Positions 50,201 to 63,021 of a DNA stretch of 64,000 bases are shown here, piece after piece. The notes below the pieces were generated by a model that saw only the letters and a program-made list of their open reading frames with translations, ran no database searches and had not been told where the DNA came from. This DNA is from Stachybotrys elegans. Taxonomy: Eukaryota; Ascomycota; Sordariomycetes; Hypocreales; Stachybotryaceae. Where the stretch lies: contig JAGPNK010000001.1 in assembly GCA_020746835.1 (NCBI GenBank), forward strand, positions 1,798,001 to 1,862,000, given 5' to 3'. How positions within the stretch are numbered: the stretch's first letter is position 1; each line of letters starts with the position of its first letter. The position numbers and the translations under genes are program-made.

Positions 50201-52334
50201 ATTTTCTGGCGTCACCCTCACCACGGGAGCTCACTCATCGTCCTGTCTCCTCCGATTTCACATGAAAGACCGAGCGGGGTGTGGCGCACAGCGGTGCAGC
50301 GGCACAGCTTTGCGAAACCCCCTTGTCCAGGCAAACGCCCCTGCTAGCGAGGCCGAGGTTCTTATCTGCTGCTCCCCACGTAAGTTCCCGCTGCTTGGCA
50401 AGACCAAGGACACTCGAGCCATCATTCCTTCAAAGCTCTGGTTGCACGATGCCTGCTCGTGGCTTCAAGCTATCGAACCTGACGAACCTGTCAACGACGG
50501 CTGCTAAAGACGCCACGCTCCAGGTTGCATGGCGCGCGGTGATGAGCCAGGTACATGGCTGTATGCCCAGGACTGTAGTGGCGAATAACATGGCCTTGAC
50601 GGATGAGGCTATGCGTGTGATGTATGCTTCGACCAAGTACTCCGTACTTCGCCAAGTGGTCAAACCCCCCGGGCGCAGACTCACGCTGAGCATCGCCGGG
50701 CGCGAATGGGAAACTCTTGAGCGATCCTGCATAATCCCAAACCAAGCCAAGGGCGCCACACCAAGGCCGCCCAGCCAGTCTTGCCATTTCAGCCGTTGCG
50801 GCAGCATACCGGACTCAGCCAAACAACATGCAGCACGCACACGGTAGCAGGTGTCACGCGACAGTAGCGACACCGCTGACGCAGCACTACCAACGCGGCG
50901 TGGCCAGCCAAGCGGCAAGGAAATTTGACGACGCCTCCTTTTATGCTTTGTCGATTTGTCTCGGCCTGAATGCCACAAATGTTCAATCCTCCTGTGGCCG
51001 AGGGTTGTCCTCTATTCGCTGTCGTGCCTTGATTTACGAGGTGCGTGCGCTCCTTTGCCCATTTGTCTACCGTTGACATCTGGAGCAACGACAGCAAGCA
51101 GGGTCTTTCCGCCTTGGCGTCAGCGAATTCCATGGACTATTGGACGGGGTTTGTCTGTCGCTCGGCACATGGCGAAGGGAGTTGTGTTGCGTCGACGTCG
51201 ACCAGCCTCCGCCGCAAGAATGGCAGCTCAATGTAACGCCAATTAAAACGCTTACTGACTAAAAAATCCGTAATCCCAGGCAAGGGATGCCTTCACATGG
51301 CCACCAAACTACCTACCTCGGGATCTGATGCTTGGATCCAACCGCCTCTTCCTTGGTCAACGTTGATGGAGGATCGGCCAGTTTCTAGTAAGGATTTCCT
51401 CCGCCCTTCTGGTTGCTTCTATTTGATACCGCGCGTCCATTTTGGCAACCTGTCGGTTCCTCACAATCCTCCTACCTGTCTTCTATTTCACCAAGCATGG
51501 TACGGCTTATCGAGGAATTTTCTACTCGTCTCCATCCTCGGGGAACTCTGGGGACGAGTGGTCGCCGTTCATATTACTTCCCCGTAAACGGAGGCGAGTC
51601 CATTCATGCATGGACTTGTCTCTGTGCATGGCGTGGAGAAATCTAATAAAAGCAGCCTCCTGAGCGCAATACGCTCCACCAGGAGCACTCACAACCACCC
51701 GTTCAGTACCCGTAGATGCGATAAAGTTACATGGGCAATAGATTTATTTCATCCAAAATCAAAATTGCATCTGCTAATGCGACCTCTTGTTTAATTAGTG
51801 CCTAGCCACGAAGCTCAACGGTCCGCTGATGGCAATGCTAACCGCCGTTTTACGGAGCAGCTCTAGCGTCGCCTCAGCCCTTTCCCACGTGTGAAGACCA
51901 GGCCAGTGCATCCTCGGAGCCGGGGCGTTACTCTGCTGCCTAACGAGCGCCCGCCGCCCTCAGCTTCCCGACCACAATCGTGCCACTCTAACCCAGCACT
52001 GGGACAAATCGCCTGCGGGTGGAGTGGACTAGGTGCCTTTGCACCGGGTCGCTTAGGCTTGCCAGACATCTCTCTTATCGCGGATGACTGGGCTTTTATA
52101 ATACATCTTCAGCTCATCATCATGTCCATTCACCAGATCTTATACGCCGTTCCGTATACCCTCCTTCATCTCGAAGATCCCTGTCGCAACCATGGACCTC
52201 ACTACCACTACGGCTTTTTGAACTGCAAAGTGCCAAATATATGAAGATGGCTGTGTGCATTGGATTGTGACCCCAGCGGTTGGTGCTCGCTGTCTTTGGC
52301 AAACTTCTCCCATGTGGGGGATGTTATTAAACCG
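47227..52334. other. 5.1 kb intergenic stretch
   Basis: Lies upstream of the receptor-like gene and downstream of cofactor D. It holds three of the four TACGGAGTA motifs (48429-48437, 49265-49273, 50638-50646). Open frames such as 50449-50847 (plus) and 51413-51646 (plus) have fairly mixed composition but no domains, signal peptides or splice support. No gene is called. Confidence 0.45.
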
Positions 52335-55300
52335 TCATACAAGCCTCATTCCTTCGATCATGGCCTTTATCTGTCCCTTGTCGGCCTTGGCCCAGTCGAC
52401 GCCGGTCAGATACGCCTCGGCCGCGCTCTCGTCCTGACCAACATGCAACCCCCAGAGCTCATCCACCACCGCGTTCCGTACGCGTGGCCAAGGATGTAGC
52501 ATCAGCGCCCCAAGCCTCTTCCGGGCCTCCTGGACGGCGGCGGCCTCGGCCTGTTGCTGTTGCTGCATAACGCCTCCGGGGCTCCCCATTCCCGCCACAC
52601 CGCCGTAGACCTTGACGCACGCCAAGATCTTGCGTACATTGCCCGTCTTGTAGCCGGCCTTTTGGACCTGCAGGCAGAGCTGGCGGTAGTTGATGCCCTC
52701 GCTGCGCTGCATGAGCCCCGTATGGAAGAGAAAGGCCGCGATCTCCATGGTCGGAACCGACACCCTGTCCTGACCCTGGTGGCTCCTGAGGTTCTGGTAT
52801 AGGGCCTGGCATACCGAGTTGACGTTGTCCTGCGATGTTTCGCAGAAGTCCGTCAGCGCCGCGCGGCTCGCCATGACGAGATCATCGTTGCCCGTGTCCG
52901 CCGACGTAACGTAGCCGGCCATCAGCGCAGCCATCCAGCTGCCAGCGTCGGCCTTGGCAACGGATGAGACGCGGGCGTCGAGGCAATCGAGCGTCAACAG
53001 CTTTAGCAGCGTTTGGAAGTAGGCCATGGATGAAAATGTTAGGCGTCCAAACGTGAGCAGGTATCTGGTAGTTGCGTCAGTGGTAGTGTTCCCATGCAGT
53101 CACGGCCAAATATGTAGATATCTTACTCGTCTCGCATCAATGTAGCAAGAGCGGTCTGTGCTTCAGGCCGCACACGGTCGAGCTTCTCGGCTGAAAGGCG
53201 TAGGGTACTGCGGAACAAGGCTTCGACGGATTCCCTGAGATGACTTGAATCACTGGGCTGGCTCTTTCCGTGAGTCCAAACATGCTTGACAGCTCTGAGT
53301 GCTTCGACGCGGACGTGTGAGCCTACATCTCCTCTAGCGTTAGTCGTGTAGTCATCTAGACCCTCAGAGAGGAGGTTCAAGAAGACGGAGGGGTCCGACT
53401 GAAGCAGCCTGCTCTGCCGAAGGCTCTGCAGAATGGCGACTCTGATTTCCATATCTCTATCCTCTGTCCACCGCTGCAGAAGCGACTTGTAGACGAGATC
53501 AGAACCCTCGCCCTCGCTGAACGTCTTAACCAGCGGTTGCGAATTGGCCAAGACATGAAAGTAGCCGTTTCCATGTATAGACGCACGGCTTGTGGGCTTG
53601 TGCCGGACCAAGTCTGCCCACCTTACTAGAGTAATGCGTCGTTCTTCTTTTCCAGAGAACATGAGCAGGACCAGTGCTGCTTTGGAAGCCCACTCTACAG
53701 CCTCGGGCTCGTTTCTCGCCAGCCAGCTGGACACCACTGCCTTCAGCGCTATGACGAATCTTGAGACATGACTATTGCCACTGGGAGAAGCATCCAGAGC
53801 TTGGACTGGTCCCTCATATCCCAGCGGATGAGAAGAAGAGAGAAGCGCGTGGCCGACCTCGACTCTCTCAGATGAGCCGTCAGACAGCATCAGCATTTGT
53901 AGCAGGGGCACTGATGAGACGGCAAGCTGGCTGGCAGCTTCGGCAATCATATCTGGTTTCCTGTACGCAGTACCCGCAAGCTCTTCCAAGATAGCCGTGA
54001 CCGCCTGTACGGCGTGAACTATAAAAGGGGGCATGTTCTGACCGTCCACATTGCTATGAGATTTGACAACCTCTAGTAGCCGCGGGAACTCGTCCAGGAT
54101 GGCAGCAAGGCAGAGGAGAAGCCCGTGGCGCTCTTCGACCTGGCGGGCCTTGAGAGCGTGCAGTTGCTTCACAACCAAAGCGAACGATGCCTCGAACTGT
54201 GACAACGCCTTGTCTGGTGCCATCTCGCAAAGCTCTGCTGTCAGGCCGCCAAAGGCCTTGCCAGAAACGCGGCGCGAAGGGGCATCGATGTCGCCCATGC
54301 CGCGCCAACCCAAAATGCCATCCATGATAGCCTCACCATACTGTTTAGATAGCCTCGTGGCATTGACTGCAACTTCCTGGATAGCCCTGCTCCGCCTCGC
54401 TACAGTGTGGTAATCTACCGTTTGGACGATATCAATGCCCCGTTCGACCGTGTCCGGGTGGCGACCGATGAGCTCCTGCAGAGCGGCAGATGCACCACGC
54501 CGTATGTTGCCGACGGGATCCAGCGATGCTGCGGTGACGAGCTCGGTGCCCAGTACCTGCAGGATGGAGGAGGATGGTGGATGGGCTTTGGCGGCGAAGA
54601 TGGACTTGGTGGGAATGGCGATGAGCTCCTGCGTGCTGTATCGGCGCGCGAGGGCCCAGATTCCGAAGCAGGCGGCATCGCGGACGTTTGTACCGATGCT
54701 GCCGCCCGATGTGCCGCGCTGCTCAAAGGAGAGGCCGAGAAGCAGGGCATGGATGATGTCGGAGAGCTGCTCGGCGGGCGGGGAGCGGCGATAGAGGAGG
54801 TGGGAGAGCGTCAGCATGAGACCATGCCACTCTAGATTGTTGACCGAGGACAGGTCCCGCACAGAGATGGACTCGGGGCCGTCGGATGTCTTGTGCCAGA
54901 GAACATTGCGGTTTAGCGACTCGAGGACAGCTTCCACGACTTGGGAGGCCATTTCTGGATCCAGTTTGAGGGCGATGATGCTGAGCGACTTGGAAGCGGC
55001 AAGGCGGACAGGCGTGTCGTTGTCGGCCAGGCTCTCCAGCAGGTAGCCAATCGTAGTCTCCGTCAGCTCAGTGCTCTCCATATCCTGATGAGCCTGACGG
55101 AGCCGTGAGACGACCACAGACCGTAGCACCTTGATGATAGTCTTCCTGGCCAGAGCGAGCGGCATGATTACACTGGCGACGCCACCAGCGTCCGTAGAAA
55201 TGGCATGCACCGTTTGGAAGATGGGGGTGAGGAGGTGGCTCATATCTGACGTATCCGCTGCAGCTCGAAGCGCCCCGGCTAGGAAGGAGAGAACACCGAG

Positions 55301-56201
55301 GCAGAAGTAGGGAGTCTCAGAGGTGCTGCCGGCCCGTCTTCGCAGGCACGCCAGGGCCCAGTTGACGAGGCTGTCGAGGACTCCGAGCTTCTGCATGTCC
55401 CGCCGCATGGACAGCCTGACGAGCAGCGCCTTGGCGGCATCTCGCTCCTTGCCCGACGTGGCTAGATATTTGATGGCCAGTGGAATGACTCTGATGGCAA
55501 GCCCGGGGAGGTTCTCAGGCCAGTGCAGACCAGGGATGTCCGGCCTGGAGAGGTCCTCGAGGTCGACGGAGGAAATAGTCGACAGGTCGAACGGCGCCAG
55601 AAGGAGATGTGCAAGCCAGAGCAAGACGACGTAGCGCTGCTGCCATGACCATTTGGCGTCAGCCCCAGCGTCATCGCCAGAGGGTGCCGGCTCAGCGTCC
55701 TCAATGTCCGAGAGGAGCAGCTCCAGATACCGTGTCTCGACGTTGAGGAAGCGCACAATGACCTTTTCGCCGCGGATCTTGCAGAAGGTGTAGAGGATCT
55801 GGCTGATGGCGTTGTCCAGGGACACGAGCAGCGCCGAAGACACGCCGCGCTTGGCCTGCTGCTGCTGCTGCCGCCTGCGCTGCGTCTGGAGGTACTCGAG
55901 GTACGCGGAAGACAGTAGCGGGATCCATTTGGGGAGATAAGGGTCCAGCAGCTGCGGGAGTTCCTGGAAGGGATCTAGGATCTGCCGAGCTTCAGTCGAG
56001 TTCAATGGTCAAGAGAGGTTTCTGCCTTACAGAGGACGTGAGCCTGTTGGTCTCGTTGGCACGGACGTGGGACCGGACGCGGAGACCTCCATGGCCATCG
56101 GGCTTGCGGAGAAATGAAGGAAGGGACTTGTCAAAATCGCCGAGCAGGTCTCGCGAGATCTTCTGCAGCTTGATGTCGAGATCGGCCTCGCCTGCGTCCA
56201 T
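52335..56201 (-). CDS. tubulin-specific chaperone D (tubulin folding cofactor D)
   Basis: Three exons: 56201-56031, 55981-53127, 53064-52335, giving 1251 residues. The first intron is only 49 bases; both junctions keep phase and restore NRLTSS-ILDPFQELPQLLDPYLPKW and MRDE-YLLTFGRLTFSSMAYFQTLL, both typical of the family. The start MDAGEADLDIKLQK is preferred over an ATG 20 codons upstream. The protein is helical HEAT/ARM-type repeat throughout (CKIRGEKVIVRFLNVE, DNDTPVRLAASKSLSIIALK, GTNVRDAACFGIWALARRY). Cofactor D (fission yeast Alp1, budding yeast Cin1) captures beta-tubulin from cofactor A and forms the supercomplex with cofactors C and E that releases alpha/beta-tubulin dimers. Two short glutamine runs are species-specific insertions. 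Confidence 0.95.
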
Positions 56202-56812
56202 GGTCGGAAGGGGAGGATGGGGATGAAGCTGGTGGTTCGAGGTTCTGAGAGCTGATACCATTTACCCATTATTTGGCGGCCCACCAATTGCGGCAAGCGG
56301 TGGGTGTGGTAGCGCCTGCTTAATCAACAGGTACTTCACTTCACCTGCCTACCTCCCTCTACATAATGTATTCATAAAAGCATGTCACAAACAGCACTTC
56401 AGCTTTTCACCGGACAGACAAGTTTGGAGATATCTCGTTTCATTGTTTCATGTTTAAGCACTACGTACTAAACTAGCATTCTCATCCCGCGGACGAATGC
56501 AAAGGTATCATTAGCGCCTGCGCCGTGTCTCTCGCGCGGCCGGCCGGTTCTCTCTCGCCTCTCTGCCTGTAGATAGGCGCCTCTATCAACTCCCTCTAGA
56601 TTCTATCCCACGCCACCAGGGGGAATATTGGACGGCCTGCAGATGCAGGACGCCAAAAGAAAATAAATATTACTCTAACTCAATTCGAGTAACCAAGAAG
56701 AAAAGAAAAAGGAAACCCCAGGAATACGCCTCGCAACTGATTTAAGAAAAAGAAAGGGGGGAGAAATAAACCGCCCTCAATCATCGTCGGCCGGCATGGC
56801 TCAGAGCGCACA
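56202..56812. other. 611 bases between GH76 3' end and cofactor D start
   Basis: The promoter of cofactor D and the 3' region of the mannanase gene. Nothing further is seen. Confidence 0.5.
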
Positions 56813-58033
56813 CTATGCCACGGAGATGGCGGCGACGAGCACGTCGAGGGCGGAGCTGTGGGAGTTGCCGGTGGCCAGGACAAAGGGGCCGTTCCAGGCG
56901 ACGCCGAGCTGGTTCTCGTCGTTGCGGTTGTTGGCCCAGATGACGTCGGCGTTCTTGACGATGAAGTCGCGGAACTCGGGCCGGGGGCGGGCGTTGTGCA
57001 GGTAGCGCAGGTTGCGGACGAAGATGCCCTTGAACTGCTGCCCGTCACGGCCGCAGTGGCCGTCGCGCAGCTCGCACCTGTCCGTCTCGACGAGGACGCC
57101 GTCGCCGTTGGCCAGGTGGTCGATGGCGGCGCGGGCAATGGTGGTGGCGCGATCCAGGAGGCGGTCGTTGCCCGTTGCGCGCCAGAGCTCCGTCAGGGCA
57201 CCGAGGATGACGCCCTGGTTGTAGGACCACGTCTGCAGGCCGTTGTTGCGGCACTCCCCGTCGAGGCCGTCATTGATGAGGTTGTCGTCGTTGATCATGC
57301 CGCTGCGGTCGAACCAGGCCCACTGGTTGCGAGCCGTCTCCAGGTAGCTGGGGTTGTCGGGGATGCGGCGGGCCAGGGCGGCGGCGACAAACAGGTACAG
57401 CTCGTTGGTGATGGCGTTGACGTAGCGGCGGTCCTTGTTCCAGTAGATGCCGCCGCCACAGGGGCCGCCGAGCCCCGTCTGCATGTCCTCGAAGATGTTG
57501 ACGGCAGCGTCGAGATACTGGCGATCCGCGGTGGCATCGTAGGTGCGGATCAGGCCGAGGGCCCACCAACCCTCATCGTCGTAGAACTCGTTGATGAAGT
57601 CGTCGAAGCCGCGCTTGCCCAGGAACTCGCGCTTGGCCATGCAGCCCTGGTTGTAGTCGAGGCAGTAGGTGGACTCGGGCATGCCATCAGCGCTGGTGAT
57701 CTTGAGCGTCTGGACGTTGGTCCTCTGGGCCTGGACAAAGGTGTTGTACATGTAGCCGCCAAGATTCAGGCGGTTGGCCTCGTCGAGCCGCAGCAGAGTG
57801 AACTCAGCCAGCGTCGTGAGGGCGTTGGCGCTGTTCCACCACGCATTGTCCCAGATGCCGGTCTGGACGTTGTACCACTGCGAGTTGAGCTCCTCGATGG
57901 CGAGCACGGCGTTGCGCGTGTACTCATCTGGCCCCGCGGCAGCAGCGCGGTCCAGGCTAGACATGGAGAAGAGGGCTGCCGTCAGGAGGCCTAGCCAAGA
58001 CGAAGAAGCCGGTCCGACCGTGGAGGGCTTCAT
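56813..58033 (-). CDS. secreted GH76 endo-alpha-1,6-mannanase
   Basis: A single uninterrupted frame of 406 residues. The N-terminus (MKPSTVGPASSSWLGLLTAA, then LFSMSSLDRAAAA) is a signal peptide with likely cleavage near residue 33. The GH76 (alpha/alpha)6-barrel follows. The catalytic double aspartate is Asp152-Asp153 in YDDEGWWALG, and WWNSANAL, GGIYWNKD, NELYLFVAAAL and TWSYNQGVILGAL are family blocks. The C-terminus ends soon after LATGNSHSSALDVLVA without a GPI-anchor hydrophobic tail. It is therefore probably a free secreted enzyme rather than a wall-bound Dfg5/Dcw1 homologue. Its role would be cutting alpha-1,6-mannan backbones of fungal or yeast walls or glycoproteins. Confidence 0.94.
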   Translation of the reverse strand: MKPSTVGPASSSWLGLLTAALFSMSSLDRAAAAGPDEYTRNAVLAIEELNSQWYNVQTGIWDNAWWNSANALTTLAEFTLLRLDEANRLNLGGYMYNTFVQAQRTNVQTLKITSADGMPESTYCLDYNQGCMAKREFLGKRGFDDFINEFYDDEGWWALGLIRTYDATADRQYLDAAVNIFEDMQTGLGGPCGGGIYWNKDRRYVNAITNELYLFVAAALARRIPDNPSYLETARNQWAWFDRSGMINDDNLINDGLDGECRNNGLQTWSYNQGVILGALTELWRATGNDRLLDRATTIARAAIDHLANGDGVLVETDRCELRDGHCGRDGQQFKGIFVRNLRYLHNARPRPEFRDFIVKNADVIWANNRNDENQLGVAWNGPFVLATGNSHSSALDVLVAAISVA

Positions 58034-60192
58034 ATTGCTGATTGGCGTGTAGGTATAAGTAGAGGATGAAATGTAATAGGGTGAGCGAGAAATAGAATAA
58101 AACGTCTCGCGTCGCTAAGAAGACGTGGTGATGGTAGAGTTCTTGTAAGTTGCAGCAACGACTCCCAGGAGCCCTTATAACGAATGGAACAGGCCGGAAC
58201 TAGCTGGCCGTGAAACTTTCAAATGAGTGATTGTCAGAAGAAAGAGTGAAAGAATGAAATGGGCGCGGATGATGCGCGAGCAGGAAAAAGAAACACGAGA
58301 GAATGAAAAACAAAGAGGGTGGAAAGAGACCATCACGGCTCGCGCCATGTGAAAGGGGAGGACCTTGAATATATCCTCTCTTTTCCCACTCAACCCCCCC
58401 GGACCCCTCCCCTCCTCATGTGGATGGAGTTAACCATTCAACAGGGAGCCCCTTCCGACATCTTCGATGACCGGGGGGCTATCATAACGTGCAAAAGGTG
58501 TTGTGCGGTGCGATATGCCGATGGTGTTCAGACCAGCCAACGAAACCGACCCCTTGGCTTAGTACCGGGCCATTTCGCCCTCAGTGGTGCCGGCGCCAAG
58601 GAACGGGGCCCGGAACATTTGAGGCGCAGCAAGACCAAACCCCGAAACGCAGAGGGAGGGGGGGGTGAATCGTAGGCCGGGCCAAGGTTCGTGATAGGGT
58701 CTTCAAGGTGTTTCGGATTAAGATTACTGTTAATGCCTGGCAACTGGGCGCTGGCGGTACCTGCAACCCTGGTAGCGCCTGAGGTACCCGCTTCGTCTGT
58801 ATCGCGCGCGCTACGTCAGGCGGGTCGATGACATGGGCCGCAAGTCACTGCCGGCAGCTCTCCAGCCCAATCGTCAATGCATGCATGCATCAATGATCAA
58901 GGTATCAAAACGGGCGGCATCTTGCTTCTTTCCATTCAGCTGGCGCAGGAAACAATGCCAGCGCACATTGTGTTTCTTTCTGTGCGCACGTGTCCATGTG
59001 TGCGCTGTCTGCCCTGGATGTGCTGAACAGCTGCATGACAGCGCAACAGCGCAACGCATGAGGTACTTGCAACTTTCATCTTACCAAGTACCTAAGTACT
59101 GGGTATCTACCTGTAGGCCGCTGTTGCTTCTTTCTTTCCCGATCATCAGCTTGCTCCTTCTTCCTCAGTCCTCGGCACCTTCCTCCAACACAGCTCAGCT
59201 TTCATGCAACCGAATGGGCAATTAAAACAGCGACGATATTTCAGAAACATATTAGAAATAGAGATCGGGGACTTGTGTTGCCTTCAGTACCTATTTCGAA
59301 AAGTCACACGCCGTCCTATAATGCCCGAGTCATTCATTCCATCACCAACATCCTCCTCTTCCTCCTCCACTCGTTACACCGTGCCCGGTCTATGTATGCG
59401 GATCTCAGCACTATAACCTTGCAGATCCGAACAGGAAGCTCTCGGTAGGATGAACCCGCCTGCTCGCCAATTGTTCGGACAGTTCAAGCATCACCTCATG
59501 AGAGGCTATGCGAGGCAGGTGGTACCTGAATATTTCTCCACAATTATCCTCGCCCCGTCTGCCCGAGGAGCCGCATCGACAACGCCGTACGGAGGTTGCA
59601 CCCTGTCCCTGAGGATCGTCATGGATCGCAAGGATCGTCAAAATTCCTCCAACTTCGCAAGATTCCATTCACAAACATTCGTGCACATATTATTTATTTT
59701 TAAAAATTTATTTTTTCCTCTTCATTCTTCCCTCTTCCCTTCCAACACCTCAATCCATCCGAAAGGCCTTCCACCTGCGCTGTCCTATTGTCTAAGCGCC
59801 ACGCCGTCTGTCTCAGAACCAGGTTGCCCCAGTCGCCAATGCCAAGTGGCTCCCAGCACATGGCGCTTAATTGATCCAGCGTGTTGGCGAGCCCGTCTTG
59901 ATCGTGTCAGGTCCAGGTAGCCGATAACCAGTCGGCCGCGTTTCAGTACAAACCAACTCTCGAGCCAAGAATCATTGGCATGCCGTCACAGCCTCGTTTT
60001 CATACAAACACCCCAAGCCTGTTTGGACTGTTGGCTTGGCCTCACAACCAATTTCTTTAATCTAGCCACATGACATGTAAGAAACGGGTATATGGCTGAA
60101 GCATAGGTAGCATACGGAACACGCGCGCGCTTCCCCCGGCAACTGCCGTGTCCCTCGCCACTCGTTCGCCTGTATTGCGCAATGACGTCGCC
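58034..60192. other. 2.2 kb upstream of the GH76 gene
   Basis: The minus strand is CT-rich from about 58330 to 58040, as in an active fungal promoter and leader. An AT-rich segment lies at about 59687-59715. Short frames on the plus strand (58319-58675, 59450-59920) show no domain and are not called. Confidence 0.45.
58174..58180 (-). promoter_or_regulatory. TATA-like element of the GH76 gene
   Basis: TTATAAG on the minus strand, about 140 bases before the ATG at 58033, with a CT-rich leader between. Confidence 0.45.
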
Positions 60193-63021
60193 TCAATCGA
60201 TGCCTGGAAACATCAAGTCCTGCGTCCTGCCGATTCTGGGAGAGCCAAGAGCGTTTCCGAGACCTGCCGCCGTCGTTTCGTGGCTGCTCGAGGAGCCTGC
60301 AACGCTGGGCGGTCGGTTGTTGCTCGTGTTTCGACGCAGCCCCAGCCTCGAAAACACCCCGGTCGACTTGGCCTTTTCGTTGTGCAGCGATATTGCTCGG
60401 TCTGTCACGGTTGCTCCCAACTCCTCGATCGTGTTGGTGTCGATGAATGCCTGTGGGAAGATGCCCCATTTGCCCTTGGCGTTGACTCCCGACCAGCACC
60501 AATGATCTATGTATGCCCCTGTCGCAAACAGTCGGTCAGCAGTAGTTTCTCGGGAGCATGCCGACACAGGCCAGCGACTTACAATTGATGTTGCTGATCG
60601 TCTCCCCCTTGCTGAACTTCAACCAGTCCCCCTGGTCTTCTTCCTCCGGCTTAAACCTCCATTTCGCCTTGGCCCGGATCGAGCTCGTTCCACCAGTTCT
60701 GATGTCGTGGGCTGGTGGCTTGTCTAACCTCAGGCATTCCGTGGGAACCGATGCGTATTTCCCGTCATGCCATCCCAGACACCATTCCCCGTTGTATTTC
60801 TCGGGCCATGTCAGTCCCGTCACTCTGCTTCCCATGGCTAGTTCTAGAGCTGCGGTCCTATCTGGCAGAAACCTTTGGCCATAGATTCTCCTGACTGGCG
60901 CCCGGGCAATTCCCACGGGCTTATGCGAATTTTCAATACTCTTGTCCCGCGCAGCATGCTTCGCTGGCGGATTCATAAAGTGAACATCAAAGTCGTTCCG
61001 TAGGTAGGAGGGAACATCGTATGTATCGATGACGGTGACACCTGGAACATCTGGCAATGGTCGAGGGTGTCGAGCCAGGTGCTCAAAGAGCTGCTGGACA
61101 GTGAAAAAGAGCGTAGCGTCGCTCTCGTCAATCGTTCTTCCTGCATGGATGCAGAAGACACAGGCATACGGAATGTCGTCGTTTCGTTTCGCTGCGATAT
61201 GGCTCTTTTGAAGAAACCGAAGCCTAAATTCGATGCCACTCTTTTCATGTGTAGCCTCGTCTGTATAGGGTCAACCATGGCTTCCACCAGTTCCGTAGAC
61301 TGGGTTGTCTTACCTTGACGGTTGACATCCTTTTCAATCTGCGCAAAATCAAGCTCATACAAGCAGCTTATGCACCTAGCTACGACAGTGCTCTATAGGA
61401 AACAGCAGGCGTTAGCTTTCGTTTCAATACATGGCTATGCCCAGACTTACCCCCGACTGCTTCACCTTCCTCACGCCGATACCTCCTCTGGCTACTTCCA
61501 GTGCTCCTGCGCAGAATCCTTTGGCAAGATGGTATGAGCTGTCACCCTTGATGGTGCAATTGCGAGGAGTGGGACGTGAGGATTCTGGCGGAGAGATTGC
61601 CTCGTCCGATACAACGGGGATAAGACCATGATCTATATTCTTGGATGGACTGGTCGAGGCCAACTCGAGATCAGCCTGGTGCCGCGCCGCCTGCGTGCTT
61701 GCTTTCGAACTGATGGTTGTGAGACTTTGGTAGCCCATGCCAGCCGAACTACTAGTGCTTTGGCTGTGGCCAGTGGACGAGTTGCAGTCCGAATCCACCG
61801 AAAACGCACCCGAGAGATGTCGAAGTTGGGAAGAAGGGAAATAAGGGCTGTGAAACTCATGTGGCGGGCTCCTCGGTACTGTGTCTGCTACATTATCCTC
61901 GGGGATTGCGGGCGTTGCTTGCGCGCTCGAGGTTCCTGGGCGAGCTCGCACACTTGACGGCCCTGGAAAGATATTGTACAAGGTAGATGAAGGGCTACTG
62001 CTTCGATAGAGATCATGCCCGCCGTCACTAGTTCCCGAGCCTGACCTTGCTCTAGGTTGCGGTGACTTGGGAAGATTGAGACCTTCAGGGATCAAAAGAT
62101 TGCTTGGGAAATCGGGGATTGCCACCATCGGTCGTCGGTCCAGCGGAAGACCCTCCTTTATCCAAGTGGCATCTCCTCTCGATGCTGCATTGGGTTCCCA
62201 TGGTATCCCATTTGGTAGAGGAGGTGGCATTGGCCTCTCGGGGTGTCTTGGAGGCGGCTCAGTAAATTCGGAACGAGGTGCATGGATTGAATGCTCCCGG
62301 CTTAGAGGTTGACTTGGGGCCTTTTTGGATGATATATCGGGCTTGCTGTGAGTAGATAGCCGGCGATCTCCTTGAGAAGAGGAAACGCTCCCGGCTGATG
62401 AGCGAGCTATCGGCGGGCTGGGAGCTGTTACTGCCGACGGGACTGCAGGTATGGGTGGGAGAGGAACGTTGGGGGGCGGACGCAGCGGGAGAGCAGCCCG
62501 TATAGCACCGGGCGACTTCGATCGAGGTCCTAGATGCGGCGATGGAGGGGATGCAGTTTTGATTTCCCGAGGAGCCTCCAGCTTCATTCGCGTCAGGATA
62601 TCGACAATCTGCGGAGCCGCCTTGCGCGACAGACCCTGTAGCTCAGTGAACTTTTCCAGCTCAAAGGTATCGCTCTCAACATAGTCGTCAAACTCCCAAA
62701 GTAAATCGTTCAACTCAGTCCGGTATTTGGTGATGTCGTCTGTGGATGAGCCGTGTCAGTTCCAACGGCCCGGTAGAAGATCTAGCAATGCCAAGTTTCC
62801 TCACCATTCTCCTTGAGAGCCTGTATGAAATTGGAGCGGTACTCCCCGAAATGTTTCTTGGTCAAGGGCTCAATCTTCTTCAGCGCCCGCTGGCCCTCAC
62901 GGACAAGGCTCTGGGCCGCCTTGAGCATCTGCTCGTTCTCGCCAGCATTCTCAGACGCAGCGTTTCCCTTTTCCACAATATCGCGAAAGGGAGCGACGAC
63001 GAGCACAATAGCCTCGTCCAT
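60193..63021 (-). CDS. SH3-domain scaffold protein of filamentous fungi
   Basis: Five exons: 63021-62805, 62739-61451, 61392-61314, 61260-60583, 60518-60193; phases agree and give 862 residues. The N-terminal 130 residues are helical (MDEAIVLVVAPFRDIVEKGN, then ELNDLLWEFDDYVESDTFEL). A long Pro/Ser-rich region (about 135-480) with PPLP-type motifs follows. Next comes the segment with YACVFC and LFEHLARHPRP, whose CxxC and HxxxH resemble a zinc finger. Two SH3-type modules come next, one around FLPDRTAALELAMGSRVTGL and a clear one at AKAKWRFKPEEEDQGDWLKF to GKWGIFPQAFID, whose coding sequence is split by the last intron. It is probably a cytoskeletal or polarity adaptor; partners are unknown. 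A GTG two codons before the ATG is not used as the start. Confidence 0.88.

Noticed and set aside
50281..50847. 188-codon plus-strand frame in the 47-52 kb gap
   Set aside because: Mixed composition but a 182-codon frame overlaps it on the other strand; neither has a domain or splice support.
56858..57994. 378-codon plus-strand open frame
   Set aside because: Antisense to the GH76 gene, whose catalytic motifs are on the minus strand; no motif in this frame.
58319..58675. 118-codon plus-strand frame divergent from GH76
   Set aside because: Begins with GTG, sits in the promoter of the GH76 gene and has no domain.
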